Source: Litoditis marina
Taxonomy: Eukaryota; Nematoda; Chromadorea; Rhabditida; Rhabditidae
Length of the DNA stretch: 64,000 nucleotides
Assembly (NCBI GenBank): GCA_964036275.1
Contig: CAXIWQ010000496.1
Coordinates: 32,255 to 96,254 of the forward strand
Direction: 5' to 3'
The notes beneath the pieces are model-generated. The model worked only from the letters and a program-made list of their open reading frames with translations, did no database searches and had not been told where the DNA came from. Positions 12,001 to 25,900 of this stretch are shown here, piece by piece. How positions within the stretch are numbered: position 1 is the stretch's first letter; every line of letters starts with the position of its first letter. Made by a program: the position numbers and the translations under genes.

Positions 12001-15000
12001 AATTACTCGCAAATGAAACTTCGTATTCGCAATTACTCGCAAATGAAACATCGTATTCGCAATCATTCGCAAATAAAACCTCGTATTCGCAATTTCTCGC
12101 AAATGAAACTTCGTATTCGCAATTATTCGCAAATGAAACATAGTATTCGCAAATGAAACTTCGTATTCGCAATTACTCGCAAATGAAACTTTGTATTCGC
12201 AATTACTCGTAAATGAAACATCGTATTCGCAATTATTCGCAAATGAAACCTCGTATTCGCAATTACTCGCAAATGAAACTTCGTATTCGCAATTACTCGC
12301 AAATGAAACTTCGTATTCGCAATTACTCGCGAATGAAACTTCGTATTCGCAATTACTCGCAAATGAAACTTCGTATTCGCAATTACTCGCAATTGAAACA
12401 TCGTATTCGCAAATGACACTTCGTATTCGCAATTATTCGCAAATGAAACATAGTATTCGCAAATGAAACTTCGTATTCGCAATTACTCGCAAATGAAACT
12501 TCGTATTCGCAATTACTCGCAAATGAAACTTCGTATTCACAATTACTAGTGAATGAAACATCGTATTCGCAATTATTCGCAAATGAAACCTCGTATTCGC
12601 AATTACTCGCAAATGAAACTTCGTATTCGCAATTACTCGCAAATGAAACATCGTATTCGCAAATGAAACTTCGTATTCGCAATTATTCGCAAATGAAACA
12701 TCGTATTCGCAAATGAAACTTCGTATTCGCAATTACTCGCAAATGAAACTTTGTATTCGCAATTACTCGCAAATGAAACATCGTATTCGCAATTATTCGC
12801 AAATGAAACCTCGTATTCGCAATTACTCGCAAATGAAACTTCGTATTCGCAATTACTCGCAAATGAAACTTCGTATTCGCAATTACTCGCAAATGAAACT
12901 TCGTATTCGCAATTACTCGCAAATGAAACTTCGTATTCGCAATTACTCGCAATTGAAACATCGTATTCGCAAATGACACTTCGTATTCGCAATCATTCGC
13001 AAATGAAACATAGTATTCGCAAATGAAACTTCGTATTCGCAATTACTCGCAAATGAAACTTCGTATTCGCAATTACTCGCAAATGAAACTTCGTATTCAC
13101 AATTACTAGTGAATGAAACATCGTATTCGCAATTATTCGCAAATGAAACCTCGTATTCGCAATTACTCGCAAATGAAACTTCGTATTCGCAATTACTCGC
13201 AATGAAACATCGTATTCGCAAATGAAACTTCGTATTCGCAATTATTCGCAAATGAAACATCGTATTCGCAAATGAAACTTCGTATTCGCAATTACTCGCA
13301 AATGAAACTTCGTATTCGCAATTACTCGCAAATGAAACATCGTATTCGCAATTATTCGCAAATAAAACCTCGTATTCGCAATTTCTCGCAAATGAAACTT
13401 CGTATTCGCAATTACTCGCAAATAAAACTTCGTATTCGCAATTACTCGCAAATGAAACTTCGTATTCACAATTACTCGCAAATGAAACTTCGTATTCGCA
13501 ATTACTCGTAAATGAAACATCGTATTCGCAATTATTCGCAAATGAAACCTCGTATTCGCAATTACTCGCAAATGAAACTTCGTATTCGCAATTATTCGCA
13601 AATGAAACATAGTATTCGCAAATGAAACTTCGTATTCGCAATTACTCGCAAATGAAACTTTGTATTCGCAATTACTCGTAAATGAAACATCGTATTCGCA
13701 ATTATTCGCAAATGAAACCTCGTATTCGCAATTACTCGCAAATGAAACTTCGTATTCGCAATTACTCGCAAATGAAACTTCGTATTCGCAATTACTCGCA
13801 AATGAAACTTCGTATTCGCAATTACTCGCAATTGAAACATCGTATTCGCAAATGACACTTCGTATTCGCAATTATTCGCAAATGAAACATAGTATTCGCA
13901 AATGAAACTTCGTATTCGCAATTACTCGCAAATGAAACTTCGTATTCGCAATTACTCGCAAATGAAACTTCGTATTCACAATTACTAGTGAATGAAACAT
14001 CGTATTCGCAATTATTCGCAAATGAAACCTCGTATTCGCAATTACTCGCAAATGAAACTTCGTATTCGCAATTACTCGCAAATGAAACATCGTATTCGCA
14101 AATGAAACTTCGTATTCGCAATTATTCGCAAATGAAACATCGTATTCGCAAATGAAACTTCGTATTCGCAATTACTCGCAAATGAAACTTCGTATTCGCA
14201 ATTACTCGCAAATGAAACATCGTATTCGCAATTATTCGCAAATGAAACCTCGTATTCGCAATTACTCGCAAATGAAACTTCGTATTCGCAATTACTCGCA
14301 AATGAAACATCGTATTCGCAAATGAAACTTCGTATTCGCAATTATTCGCAAATGAAACATCGTATTCGCAAATGAAACTTCGTATTCGCAATTACTCGCA
14401 AATGAAACTTCGTATTCGCAATTACTCGCAAATGAAACATCGTATTCGCAATTATTCGCAAATAAAACCTCGTATTCGCAATTTCTCGCAAATGAAACTT
14501 CGTATTCGCAATTACTCGCAAATAAAACTTCGTATTCGCAATTACTCGCAAATGAAACTTCGTATTCACAATTACTCGCAAATGAAACTTCGTATTCGCA
14601 ATTACTCGTAAATGAAACATCGTATTCGCAATTATTCGCAAATGAAACCTCGTATTCGCAATTACTCGCAAATGAAACTTCGTATTCGCAATTATTCGCA
14701 AATGAAACATAGTATTCGCAAATGAAACTTCGTATTCGCAATTACTCGCAAATGAAACTTTGTATTCGCAATTACTCGTAAATGAAACATCGTATTCGCA
14801 ATTATTCGCAAATGAAACCTCGTATTCGCAATTACTCGCAAATGAAACTTCGTATTCGCAATTACTCGCAAATGAAACTTCGTATTCGCAATTACTCGCA
14901 AATGAAACTTCGTATTCGCAATTACTCGCAATTGAAACATCGTATTCGCAAATGACACTTCGTATTCGCAATTATTCGCAAATGAAACATAGTATTCGCA

Positions 15001-18000
15001 AATGAAACTTCGTATTCGCAATTACTCGCAAATGAAACTTCGTATTCGCAATTACTCGCAAATGAAACTTCGTATTCACAATTACTAGTGAATGAAACAT
15101 CGTATTCGCAATTATTCGCAAATGAAACCTCGTATTCGCAATTACTCGCAAATGAAACTTCGTATTCGCAATTACTCGCAAATGAAACATCGTATTCGCA
15201 AATGAAACTTCGTATTCGCAATTATTCGCAAATGAAACATCGTATTCGCAAATGAAACTTCGTATTCGCAATTACTCGCAAATGAAACTTCGTATTCGCA
15301 ATTACTCGCAAATGAAACATCGTATTCGCAATTATTCGCAAATAAAACCTCGTATTCGCAATTTCTCGCAAATGAAACTTCGTATTCGCAATTACTCGCA
15401 AATAAAACTTCGTATTCGCAATTACTCGCAAATGAAACTTCGTATTCACAATTACTCGCAAATGAAACTTCGTATTCGCAATTACTCGCAAATGAAACAT
15501 CGTATTCGCAAATGAAACTTCGTATTCGCAATTACTCGCAAATGAAACTTCGTATTCGCAATTACTCGCAAATGAAACATCGTATTCGCAATCATTCGCA
15601 AATAAAACCTCGTATTCGCAATTTCTCGCAAATGAAACTTCGTATTCGCAATTATTCGCAAATGAAACATAGTATTCGCAAATGAAACTTCGTATTCGCA
15701 ATTACTCGCAAATGAAACTTTGTATTCGCAATTACTAGTAAATGAAACATCGTATTCGCAATTATTCGCAAATGAAACCTCGTATTCGCAATTACTCGCA
15801 AATGAAACTTCGTATTCGCAATTACTCGCAAATGAAACTTCGTATTCGCAATTACTCGCAAATGAAACTTCGTATTCGCAATTACTCGCAAATGAAACTT
15901 CGTATTCGCAATTACTCGCAATTGAAACATCGTATTCGCAAATGACACTTCGTATTCGCAATTATTCGCAAATGAAACATAGTATTCGCAAATGAAACTT
16001 CGTATTCGCAATTACTCGCAAATGAAACTTCGTATTCGCAATTACTCGCAAATGAAACTTCGTATTCACAATTACTAGTGAATGAAACATCGTATTCGCA
16101 ATTATTCGCAAATGAAACCTCGTATTCGCAATTACTCGCAAATGAAACTTCGTATTCGCAATTACTCGCAAATGAAACATCGTATTCGCAAATGAAACTT
16201 CGTATTCGCAATTATTCGCAAATGAAACATCGTATTCGCAAATGAAACTTCGTATTCGCAATTACTCGCAAATGAAACTTCGTATTCGCAATTACTCGCA
16301 AATGAAACATCGTATTCGCAATTATTCGCAAATAAAACCTCGTATTCGCAATTTCTCGCAAATGAAACTTCGTATTCGCAATTACTCGCAAATAAAACTT
16401 CGTATTCGCAATTACTCGCAAATGAAACTTCGTATTCACAATTACTCGCAAATGAAACTTCGTATTCGCAATTACTCGCAAATGAAACATCGTATTCGCA
16501 AATGAAACTTCGTATTCGCAATTACTCGCAAATGAAACTTCGTATTCGCAATTACTCGCAAATGAAACATCGTATTCGCAATCATTCGCAAATAAAACCT
16601 CGTATTCGCAATTTCTCGCAAATGAAACTTCGTATTCGCAATTATTCGCAAATGAAACATAGTATTCGCAAATGAAACTTTGTATTCGCAATTACTCGTA
16701 AATGACACTTCGTATTCGCAATTATTCGCAAATGAAACATAGTATTCGCAAATGAAACTTCGTATTCGCAATTACTCGCAAATGAAACTTCGTATTCGCA
16801 ATTACTCGCAAATGAAACTTCGTATTCACAATTACTAGTGAATGAAACATCGTATTCGCAATTATTCGCAAATGAAACCTCGTATTCGCAATTACTCGCT
16901 AATGAAACTTCGTATTCGCAATTACTCGCAAATGAAACATCGTATTCGCAAATGAAACTTCGTATTCGCAATTATTCGCAAATGAAACATCGTATTCGCA
17001 AATGAAACTTCGTATTCGCAATTACTCGCAAATGAAACTTCGTATTCGCAATTACTCGCAAATGAAACTTCGTATTCGCAATTACTCGCAAATGAAACTT
17101 CGTATTCGCAATTACTCGCAATTGAAACATCGTATTCGCAAATGAAACTTCGTATTCGCAATTATTCGCAAATGAAACATCGTATTCGCAAATGAAACTT
17201 CGTATTCGCAATTATTCGCAAATGAAACATCGTATTCGCAAATGAAACTTCGTATTCGCAATTACTCGCAAATGAAACTTCGTATTCGCAATTACTCGCA
17301 AATGAAACTTCGTATTCGCAATTACTCGCAAATGAAACATCGTATTCGCAAATGAAACTTCGTATTCGCAATTATTCGCAAATGAAACATCGTATTCGCA
17401 AATGAAACTTCGTATTCGCAATTACTCGCAAATGAAACTTCGTATTCGCAATTACTCGCAAATGAAACTTCGTATTCGCAATTACTCGCAAATGAAACTT
17501 CGTATTCGCAATTACTCGCAATTGAAACATCGTATTCGCAAATGACACTTCGTATTCGCAATTATTCGCAAATGAAACATAGTATTCGCAAATGAAACTT
17601 CGTATTCGCAATTACTCGCAAATGAAACTTCGTATTCGCAATTACTCGCAAATGAAACTTCGTATTCACAATTACTAGTGAATGAAACATCGTATTCGCA
17701 ATTATTCGCAAATGAAACCTCGTATTCGCAATTACTCGCAAATGAAACTTCGTATTCGCAATTACTCGCAAATGAAACATCGTATTCGCAAATGAAACTT
17801 CGTATTCGCAATTATTCGCAAATGAAACATCGTATTCGCAAATGAAACTTCGTATTCGCAATTACTCGCAAATGAAACTTCGTATTCGCAATTACTCGCA
17901 AATGAAACATCGTATTCGCAATTATTCGCAAATAAAACCTCGTATTCGCAATTTCTCGCAAATGAAACTTCGTATTCGCAATTACTCGCAAATAAAACTT

Positions 18001-21000
18001 CGTATTCGCAATTACTCGCAAATGAAACTTCGTATTCACAATTACTCGCAAATGAAACTTCGTATTCGCAATTACTCGCAAATGAAACATCGTATTCGCA
18101 AATGAAACTTCGTATTCGCAATTACTCGCAGATGAAACTTCGTATTCGCAATTACTCGCAAATGAAACATCGTATCGCAATCATTCGCAAATAAAACCTC
18201 GTATTCGCAATTTCTCGCAAATGAAACTTCGTATTCGCAATTATTCGCAATGAAACATAGTATTCGCAAATGAAACTTTGTATTCGCAATTACTCGTAAA
18301 TGACACTTCGTATTCGCAATTATTCGCAAATGAAACATAGTATTCGCAAATGAAACTTCGTATTCGCAATTACTCGCAAATGAAACTTCGTATTCGCAAT
18401 TACTCGCAAATGAAACTTCGTATTCACAATTACTAGTGAATGAAACATCGTATTCGCAATTATTCGCAAATGAAACCTCGTATTCGCAATTACTCGCTAA
18501 TGAAACTTCGTATTCGCAATTACTCGCAAATGAAACATCGTATTCGCAAATGAAACTTCGTATTCGCAATTATTCGCAAATGAAACATCGTATTCGCAAA
18601 TGAAACTTCGTATTCGCAATTACTCGCAAATGAAACTTCGTATTCGCAATTACTCGCAAATGAAACTTCGTATTCGCAATTACTCGCAAATGAAACTTCG
18701 TATTCGCAATTACTCGCAATTGAAACATCGTATTCGCAAATGAAACTTCGTATTCGCAATTATTCGCAAATGAAACATCGTATTCGCAAATGAAACTTCG
18801 TATTCGCAATTATTCGCAAATGAAACATCGTATTCGCAAATGAAACTTCGTATTCGCAATTACTCGCAAATGAAACTTCGTATTCGCAATTACTCGCAAA
18901 TGAAACTTCGTATTCGCAATTACTCGCAAATGAAACATCGTATTCGCAAATGAAACTTCGTATTCGCAATTATTCGCAAATGAAACATCGTATTCGCAAA
19001 TGAAACTTCGTATTCGCAATTACTCGCAAATGAAACTTCGTATTCGCAATTACTCGCAAATGAAACTTCGTATTCGCAATTACTCGCAAATGAAACTTCG
19101 TATTCGCAATTACTCGCAATTGAAACATCGTATTCGCAAATGACACTTCGTATTCGCAATTATTCGCAAATGAAACATAGTATTCGCAAATGAAACTTCG
19201 TATTCGCAATTACTCGCAAATGAAACTTCGTATTCGCAATTACTCGCAAATGAAACTTCGTATTCACAATTACTAGTGAATGAAACATCGTATTCGCAAT
19301 TATTCGCAAATGAAACCTCGTATTCGCAATTACTCGCAAATGAAACTTCGTATTCGCAATTACTCGCAAATGAAACATCGTATTCGCAAATGAAACTTCG
19401 TATTCGCAATTACTCGCAAATGAAACTTCGTATTCGCAATTACTCGCAAATGAAACATCGTATTCGCAATTATTCGCAAATAAAACCTCGTATTCGCAAT
19501 TTCTCGCAAATGAAACTTCGTATTCGCAATTACTCGCAAATAAAACTTCGTATTCGCAATTACTCGCAAATGAAACTTCGTATTCACAATTACTCGCAAA
19601 TGAAACTTCGTATTCGCAATTACTCGCAAATGAAACATCGTATTCGCAAATGAAACTTCGTATTCGCAATTACTCGCAAATGAAACTTCGTATTCGCAAT
19701 TACTCGCAAATGAAACATCGTATTCGCAATCATTCGCAAATAAAACCTCGTATTCGCAATTTCTCGCAAATGAAACTTCGTATTCGCAATTATTCGCAAA
19801 TGAAACATAGTATTCGCAAATGAAACTTTGTATTCGCAATTACTCGTAAATGACACTTCGTATTCGCAATTATTCGCAAATGAAACATAGCATTCGCAAA
19901 TGAAACATCGTATTCGCAATTACTCGCAAATGAAACTTCGTATTCGCAATTACTCGCAAATGAAACTTCGTATTCACAATTACTAGTGAATGAAACATCG
20001 TATTCGCAATTATTCGCAAATGAAACCTCGTATTCGCAATTACTCGCTAATGAAACTTCGTATTCGCAATTACTCGCAAATGAAACATCGTATTCGCAAA
20101 TGAAACTTCGTATTCGCAATTATTCGCAAATGAAACATCGTATTCGCAAATGAAACTTCGTATTCGCAATTACTCGCAAATGAAACTTCGTATTCGCAAT
20201 TACTCGCAAATGAAACATCGTATTCGCGATTATTCGCAAATAAAACCTCGTATTCGCAATTTCTCGCAAATGAAACTTCGTATTCGCAATTACTCGCAAA
20301 TAAAACTTCGTATTCCCAATTACTCGCAAATGAAACTTCGTATTCACAATTACTCGCAAATGAAACTTCGTATTCGCAATTACTCGCAAATGAAACATCG
20401 TATTCGCAAATGAAACTTCGTATTCGCAATTACTCGCAAATGAAACTTCGTATTCGCAATTACTCGCAAATGAAACATCGTATTCGCAATCATTCGCAAA
20501 TAAAACCTCGTATTCGCAATTTCTCGCAAATGAAACTTCGTATTCGCAATTATTCGCAAATGAAACATAGTATTCGCAAATGAAACATAGTATTCGCAAA
20601 TGAAACTTCGTATTCGCAATTACTCGCAAATGAAACTTTGTATTCGCAATTACTCGTAAATGAAACATCGTATTCGCAATTATTCGCAAATGAAACCTCG
20701 TATTCGCAATTACTCGCAAATGAAACTTCGTATTCGCAATTACTCGCAAATGAAACTTCGTATTCGCAATTACTCGCAAATGAAACTTCGTATTCGCAAT
20801 TACTCGCAATTGAAACATCGTATTCGCAAATGACACTTCGTATTCGCAATTATTCGCAAATGAAACATAGTATTCGCAAATGAAACTTTGTATTCGCAAT
20901 TACTCGTAAATGAAACATCGTATTCGCAATTATTCGCAAATGAAACCTCGTATTCGCAATTACTCGCAAATGAAACTTCGTATTCGCAATTACTCGCAAA

Positions 21001-22995
21001 TGAAACTTCGTATTCGCAATTACTCGCAAATGAAACTTCGTATTCGCAATTACTCGCAATTGAAACATCGTATTCGCAAATGAAACTTCGTATTCGCAAT
21101 TATTCGCAAATGAAACATCGTATTCGCAAATGAAACATCGTATTCGCAAATGAAACTTCGTATTCGCAATTACTCGCAAATGAAACTTCGTATTCGCAAT
21201 TACTCGCAAATGAAACATCGTATTCGCAATTATTCGCAAATAAAACCTCGTATTCGCAATTTCTCGCAAATGAAACTTCGTATTCGCAATTACTCGCAAA
21301 TAAAACTTCGTATTTGCAATTACTCGCAAATGAAACTTCGTATTCACAATTACTCGCAAATGAAACTTCGTATTCGCAATTATTCGCAAATGAAACATCG
21401 TATTCGCAAATGAAACTTCGTATTCGCAATTACTCGCAAATGAAACTTCGTATTCGCAATTACTCGCAAATGAAACATCGTATTCGCAATTATTCGCAAA
21501 TAAAACCTCGTATTCGCAATTTCTCGCAAATGAAACTTCGTATTCGCAATTACTCGCAAATAAAACTTCGTATTCGCAATTACTCGCAAATGAAACTTCG
21601 TATTCACAATTACTCGCAAATGAAACTTCGTATTCGCAATTACTCGCAAATGAAACTTCGTATTCGCAAATGAAACTTCGTATTCGCAATTACTCGCAAA
21701 TGAAACTTCGTATTCGCAATTACTCGTAAATGAAACATCGTATTCGCAATTATTCGCAAATGAAACCTCGTATTCGCAATTACTCGCAAATGAAACTTCG
21801 TATTCGCAATTACTCGCAAATGAAACTTCGTATTCACAATTACTCGCAAATGAAACTTCGTATTCGCAATTATTCGCAAATGAAACATAGTATTCGCAAA
21901 TGAAACTTCGTATTCGCAATTACTCGCAAATGAAACTTCGTATTCGCAATTACTCGTAAATGAAACATCGTATTCGCAATTATTCGCAAATGAAACCTCG
22001 TATTCGCAATTACTCGCAAATGAAACTTCGTATTCGCAATTACTCGCAAATGAAACTTCGTATTCGCAATTACTCGCAATTGAAACATCGTATTCGCAAA
22101 TGAAACTTCGTATTCGCAATTATTCGCAAATGAAACATCGTATTCGCAAATGAAACTTCGTATTCGCAATTACTCGCAAATGAAACTTCGTATTCGCAAT
22201 TACTCGCAAATGAAACATCGTATTCGCAATCATTCGCAAATAAAACCTCGTATTCGCAATTTCTCGCAAATGAAACTTCGTATTCGCAATTATTCGCAAA
22301 TGAAACATAGTATTCGCAAATGAAACTTCGTATTCGCAATTACTCGCAAATGAAACTTTGTATTCGCAATTACTCGTAAATGAAACATCGTATCCGCAAT
22401 TATTCGCAAATGAAACCTCGTATTCGCAATTACTCGCGAATGAAACTTCGTATTCGCAATTACTCGCAATTGAAACATCGTATTCGCAAATGAAACTTCG
22501 TATTCGCAATTATTCGCAAATGAAACATCGTATTCGCAAATGAAACTTCGTATTCGCAATTACTCGCAAATGAAACTTCGTATTCGCAATTACTCGTAAA
22601 TGAAACATCGTATTCGCAATTATTCGCAAATGAAACCTCGTATTCGCAAATGAAACTTCGTATTCCTTCGTATTCGCAATTACTCGTAAATGAAACATCG
22701 TATTCGCAATTATTCGCAAATGAAACCTCGTATTCGCAATCATTCGCAAATAAAACCTCGTATTCGCAATTACTCGCAAATGAAACATAGTATTCGCAAA
22801 TGAAACTTCGTATTCGCAATTACTCGCAAATGAAACTTCGTATTCGCAATTACTCGTAAATGAAACATCGTATTCGCAATTATTCGCAAATGAAACCTCG
22901 TATTCGCAATTACTCGCAAATGAAACTTCGTATTCGCAATTACTCGCAAATGAAACTTCGTATTCGCAATTACTCGCAATTGAAACATCGTATTC
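9045..22995 (-). repeat. Satellite B array, inverted and expanded
   Basis: Reverse-complement orientation of the 30/20 bp satellite B, nearly 14 kb long against 2.8 kb in the forward arm. It has clear higher-order repeats. A rare ACTAGTG-bearing monomer, seen once in the forward arm (near 7406), occurs here at about 10527, 10647, 11556, 12545, 13105, 13984, 15084, 16074, 16834, 17674, 18433, 19273 and 19982. The spacings 760 and 840 alternate, so 16074-17674 and 17674-19273 are two copies of a ~1.6 kb block. Open frames of up to 342 codons here are by-products of the repeat. Confidence 0.97.
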
Positions 22996-25900
22996 CAAGC
23001 TCAAAATCAGTAAAGAAGGGTTTGGATTATTATTGTCCAACTCCAAATCAGTAAAGAAGGGTTTGTATTATTATTGTCCAACTCAAAATCAGTAAAGAAG
23101 GGTTTGGATTATTATTGTCCAACTCCAAATCAGTGAAGAAGGGTTTGGATTATTATTGTCCAACTCAAAATCAGTAAAGAAGGGTTTGGATTATTATTGT
23201 CCAACTCCAAATCAGTAAAGAAAGGTTTGGATTAATATTGTCCAACTCAAAATCAGTAAAGAAGGGTTTGGATTATTATTGTCCAACTCCATATTAGTAA
23301 ATAATGTGGTTTTGATTATTATTGTCCAACTCCAAATCAGTGAAGAAAGGTTTGGATTATTGTTGTCCAAGCTTAAAATCAGTAAAGAAGGGTTTGGATT
23401 TTTATTGTCCAAGCTCAAAATCAGTAAAGAAGGGTTTAGGTTTTTATTGTCCAACTCCAAATCAGTGAAGAAGGGTTTGGATCATTATTGTCCAACTCAA
23501 AATCAGTGAAGAAGGGTTCGGATTATTATTGTCCAACTCAAAAACAGTAAAGAAGGGTTTGATTTATTATTGTCCAAGCTCAAAATCAGTAAAGAAGGGT
23601 ACGGATTATTATTTTCCAACTCAAAATCAGTAAAGAAAGGTTTGGATTATTATTGTCCAACTTCAAATCAGTAAAGAAGGGTTTGGATTATTATTGTCCA
23701 ACTCAAAATCAGTAAAGAAAGGTTTGGATTATTGTTGTCCAACTTCAAATCAGTAAAGAAGGGTTTGGATTATTATTGTCCAACTCAAAATCAGTGAAGA
23801 AGGGTTTGGATTATTATTGTCCAACTCAAAATCAGTAAAGAAGGGTTTGGATTATTATTGTCCAAGCTCAAAATCAGTAAAGAAGGGTACGGATTATTAT
23901 TTTCCAACTCAAAATCAGTGAAGAAAGGTTCGGATTATTATTGTCCAACTTCAAATCAGTAAAGAAGAGTTTGGATTATTATTGTCCAACTCCAAACCAG
24001 TAAAGAAGGGTTTGGATTATTATTGTCCAACTCAAAATCAGTGAAGAAAGGTTTGGATTATTGTTGTCCAACTTCAAATCAGTAAGGAAGGGTTAGGATT
24101 ATTATTGTCCAAGCTCAAAATCAGTAAAGAAGGGTTTAGGTTGTTATTGTCCAACTCCAAATCAGTGAAGAAGGGTTTGGATTATTATTGTCCAACTCAA
24201 AATCAGTGAAGAAGGGTTTGGATTATTATTGTCCAACTCAAAATCAGTAAAGAAGGGTACGGATTATTATTTTCCAACTCAAAATCAGTAAAGAAAGGTT
24301 TGGATTATTATTGTCCAACTTCAAATCAGTAAAGAAGGGTTTGGATTATTATTGTCCAACTCAAAATCAGTAAAGAAAGGTTTGGATTATTGTTGTCCAA
24401 CTTCAAATCAGTAAAGAAGGGTTTGGATTATTATTGTCCAACTAAAAATCAGTGAAGAAGGGTTTGGATTATTATTGTCCAACTCCAAATCAGTGAAGAA
24501 GGGTTTGGATTATTATTGTCCAACTCAAAATCAGTAAAGAAGGGTTTGGATTATTATTGTCCAACTCCAAATCAGTAAAGAAAGGTTTGGATTAATATTG
24601 TCCAACTCAAAATCAGTAAAGAAGGGTTTGGATTATTATTGTCCAACTCCATATTAGTAAATAATGTGGTTTTGATTATTATTGTCCAACTCCAAATCAG
24701 TGAAGAAAGGTTTGGATTATTGTTGTCCAACTTCAAATCAGTAAAGAAGGGTTTGGATTATTATTGTCCAACTAAAAATCAGTGAAGAAGGGTTTGGATT
24801 ATTATTGTCCAACTTCAAATCAGTAAAGAAGGGTTTGGATTATTATTGTCCAACTCAAAATCAGTAAAGAAAGGTTTGGATTATTGTTGTCCAACTTCAA
24901 ATCAGTAAAGAAGGGTTTGGATTATTATTGTCCAAGCTCAAAATCAGTAAAGAAGGGTTTAGGTTTTTATTGTCCAACTCCAAATCAGTGAAGAAGGGTT
25001 TGGATCATTATTGTCCAACTCAAAATCAGTGAAGAAGGGTTCGGATTATTATTGTCCAACTCAAAAACAGTAAAGAAGGGTTTGATTTATTATTGTCCAA
25101 GCTCAAAATCAGTAAAGAAGGGTACGGATTATTATTTTCCAACTCAAAATCAGTAAAGAAAGGTTTGGATTATTATTGTCCAACTTCAAATCAGTAAAGA
25201 AGGGTTTGGATTATTATTGTCCAACTCAAAATCAGTAAAGAAAGGTTTGGATTATTGTTGTCCAACTTCAAATCAGTAAAGAAGGGTTTGGATTATTATT
25301 GTCCAACTCAAAATCAGTGAAGAAGGGTTTGGATTATTATTGTCCAACTCAAAATCAGTAAAGAAGGGTTTGGATTATTATTGTCCAAGCTCAAAATCAG
25401 TAAAGAAGGGTACGGATTATTATTTTCCAACTCAAAATCAGTGAAGAAAGGTTCGGATTATTATTGTCCAACTTCAAATCAGTAAAGAAGAGTTTGGATT
25501 ATTATTGTCCAACTCCAAACCAGTAAAGAAGGGTTTGGATTATTATTGTCCAACTCAAAATCAGTGAAGAAAGGTTTGGATTATTGTTGTCCAACTTCAA
25601 ATCAGTAAGGAAGGGTTAGGATTATTATTGTCCAAGCTCAAAATCAGTAAAGAAGGGTTTAGGTTGTTATTGTCCAACTCCAAATCAGTGAAGAAGGGTT
25701 TGGATTATTATTGTCCAACTCAAAATCAGTGAAGAAGGGTTTGGATTATTATTGTCCAACTCAAAATCAGTAAAGAAGGGTACGGATTATTATTTTCCAA
25801 CTCAAAATCAGTAAAGAAAGGTTTGGATTATTATTGTCCAACTTCAAATCAGTAAAGAAGGGTTTGGATTATTATTGTCCAACTCAAAATCAGTAAAGAA

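Noticed and set aside
9026..23054. ORFs of up to 342 codons in the inverted B array
   Set aside because: Same repeat artefact. Starts and stops coincide with the 20 bp unit variants that change frame, not with gene boundaries.
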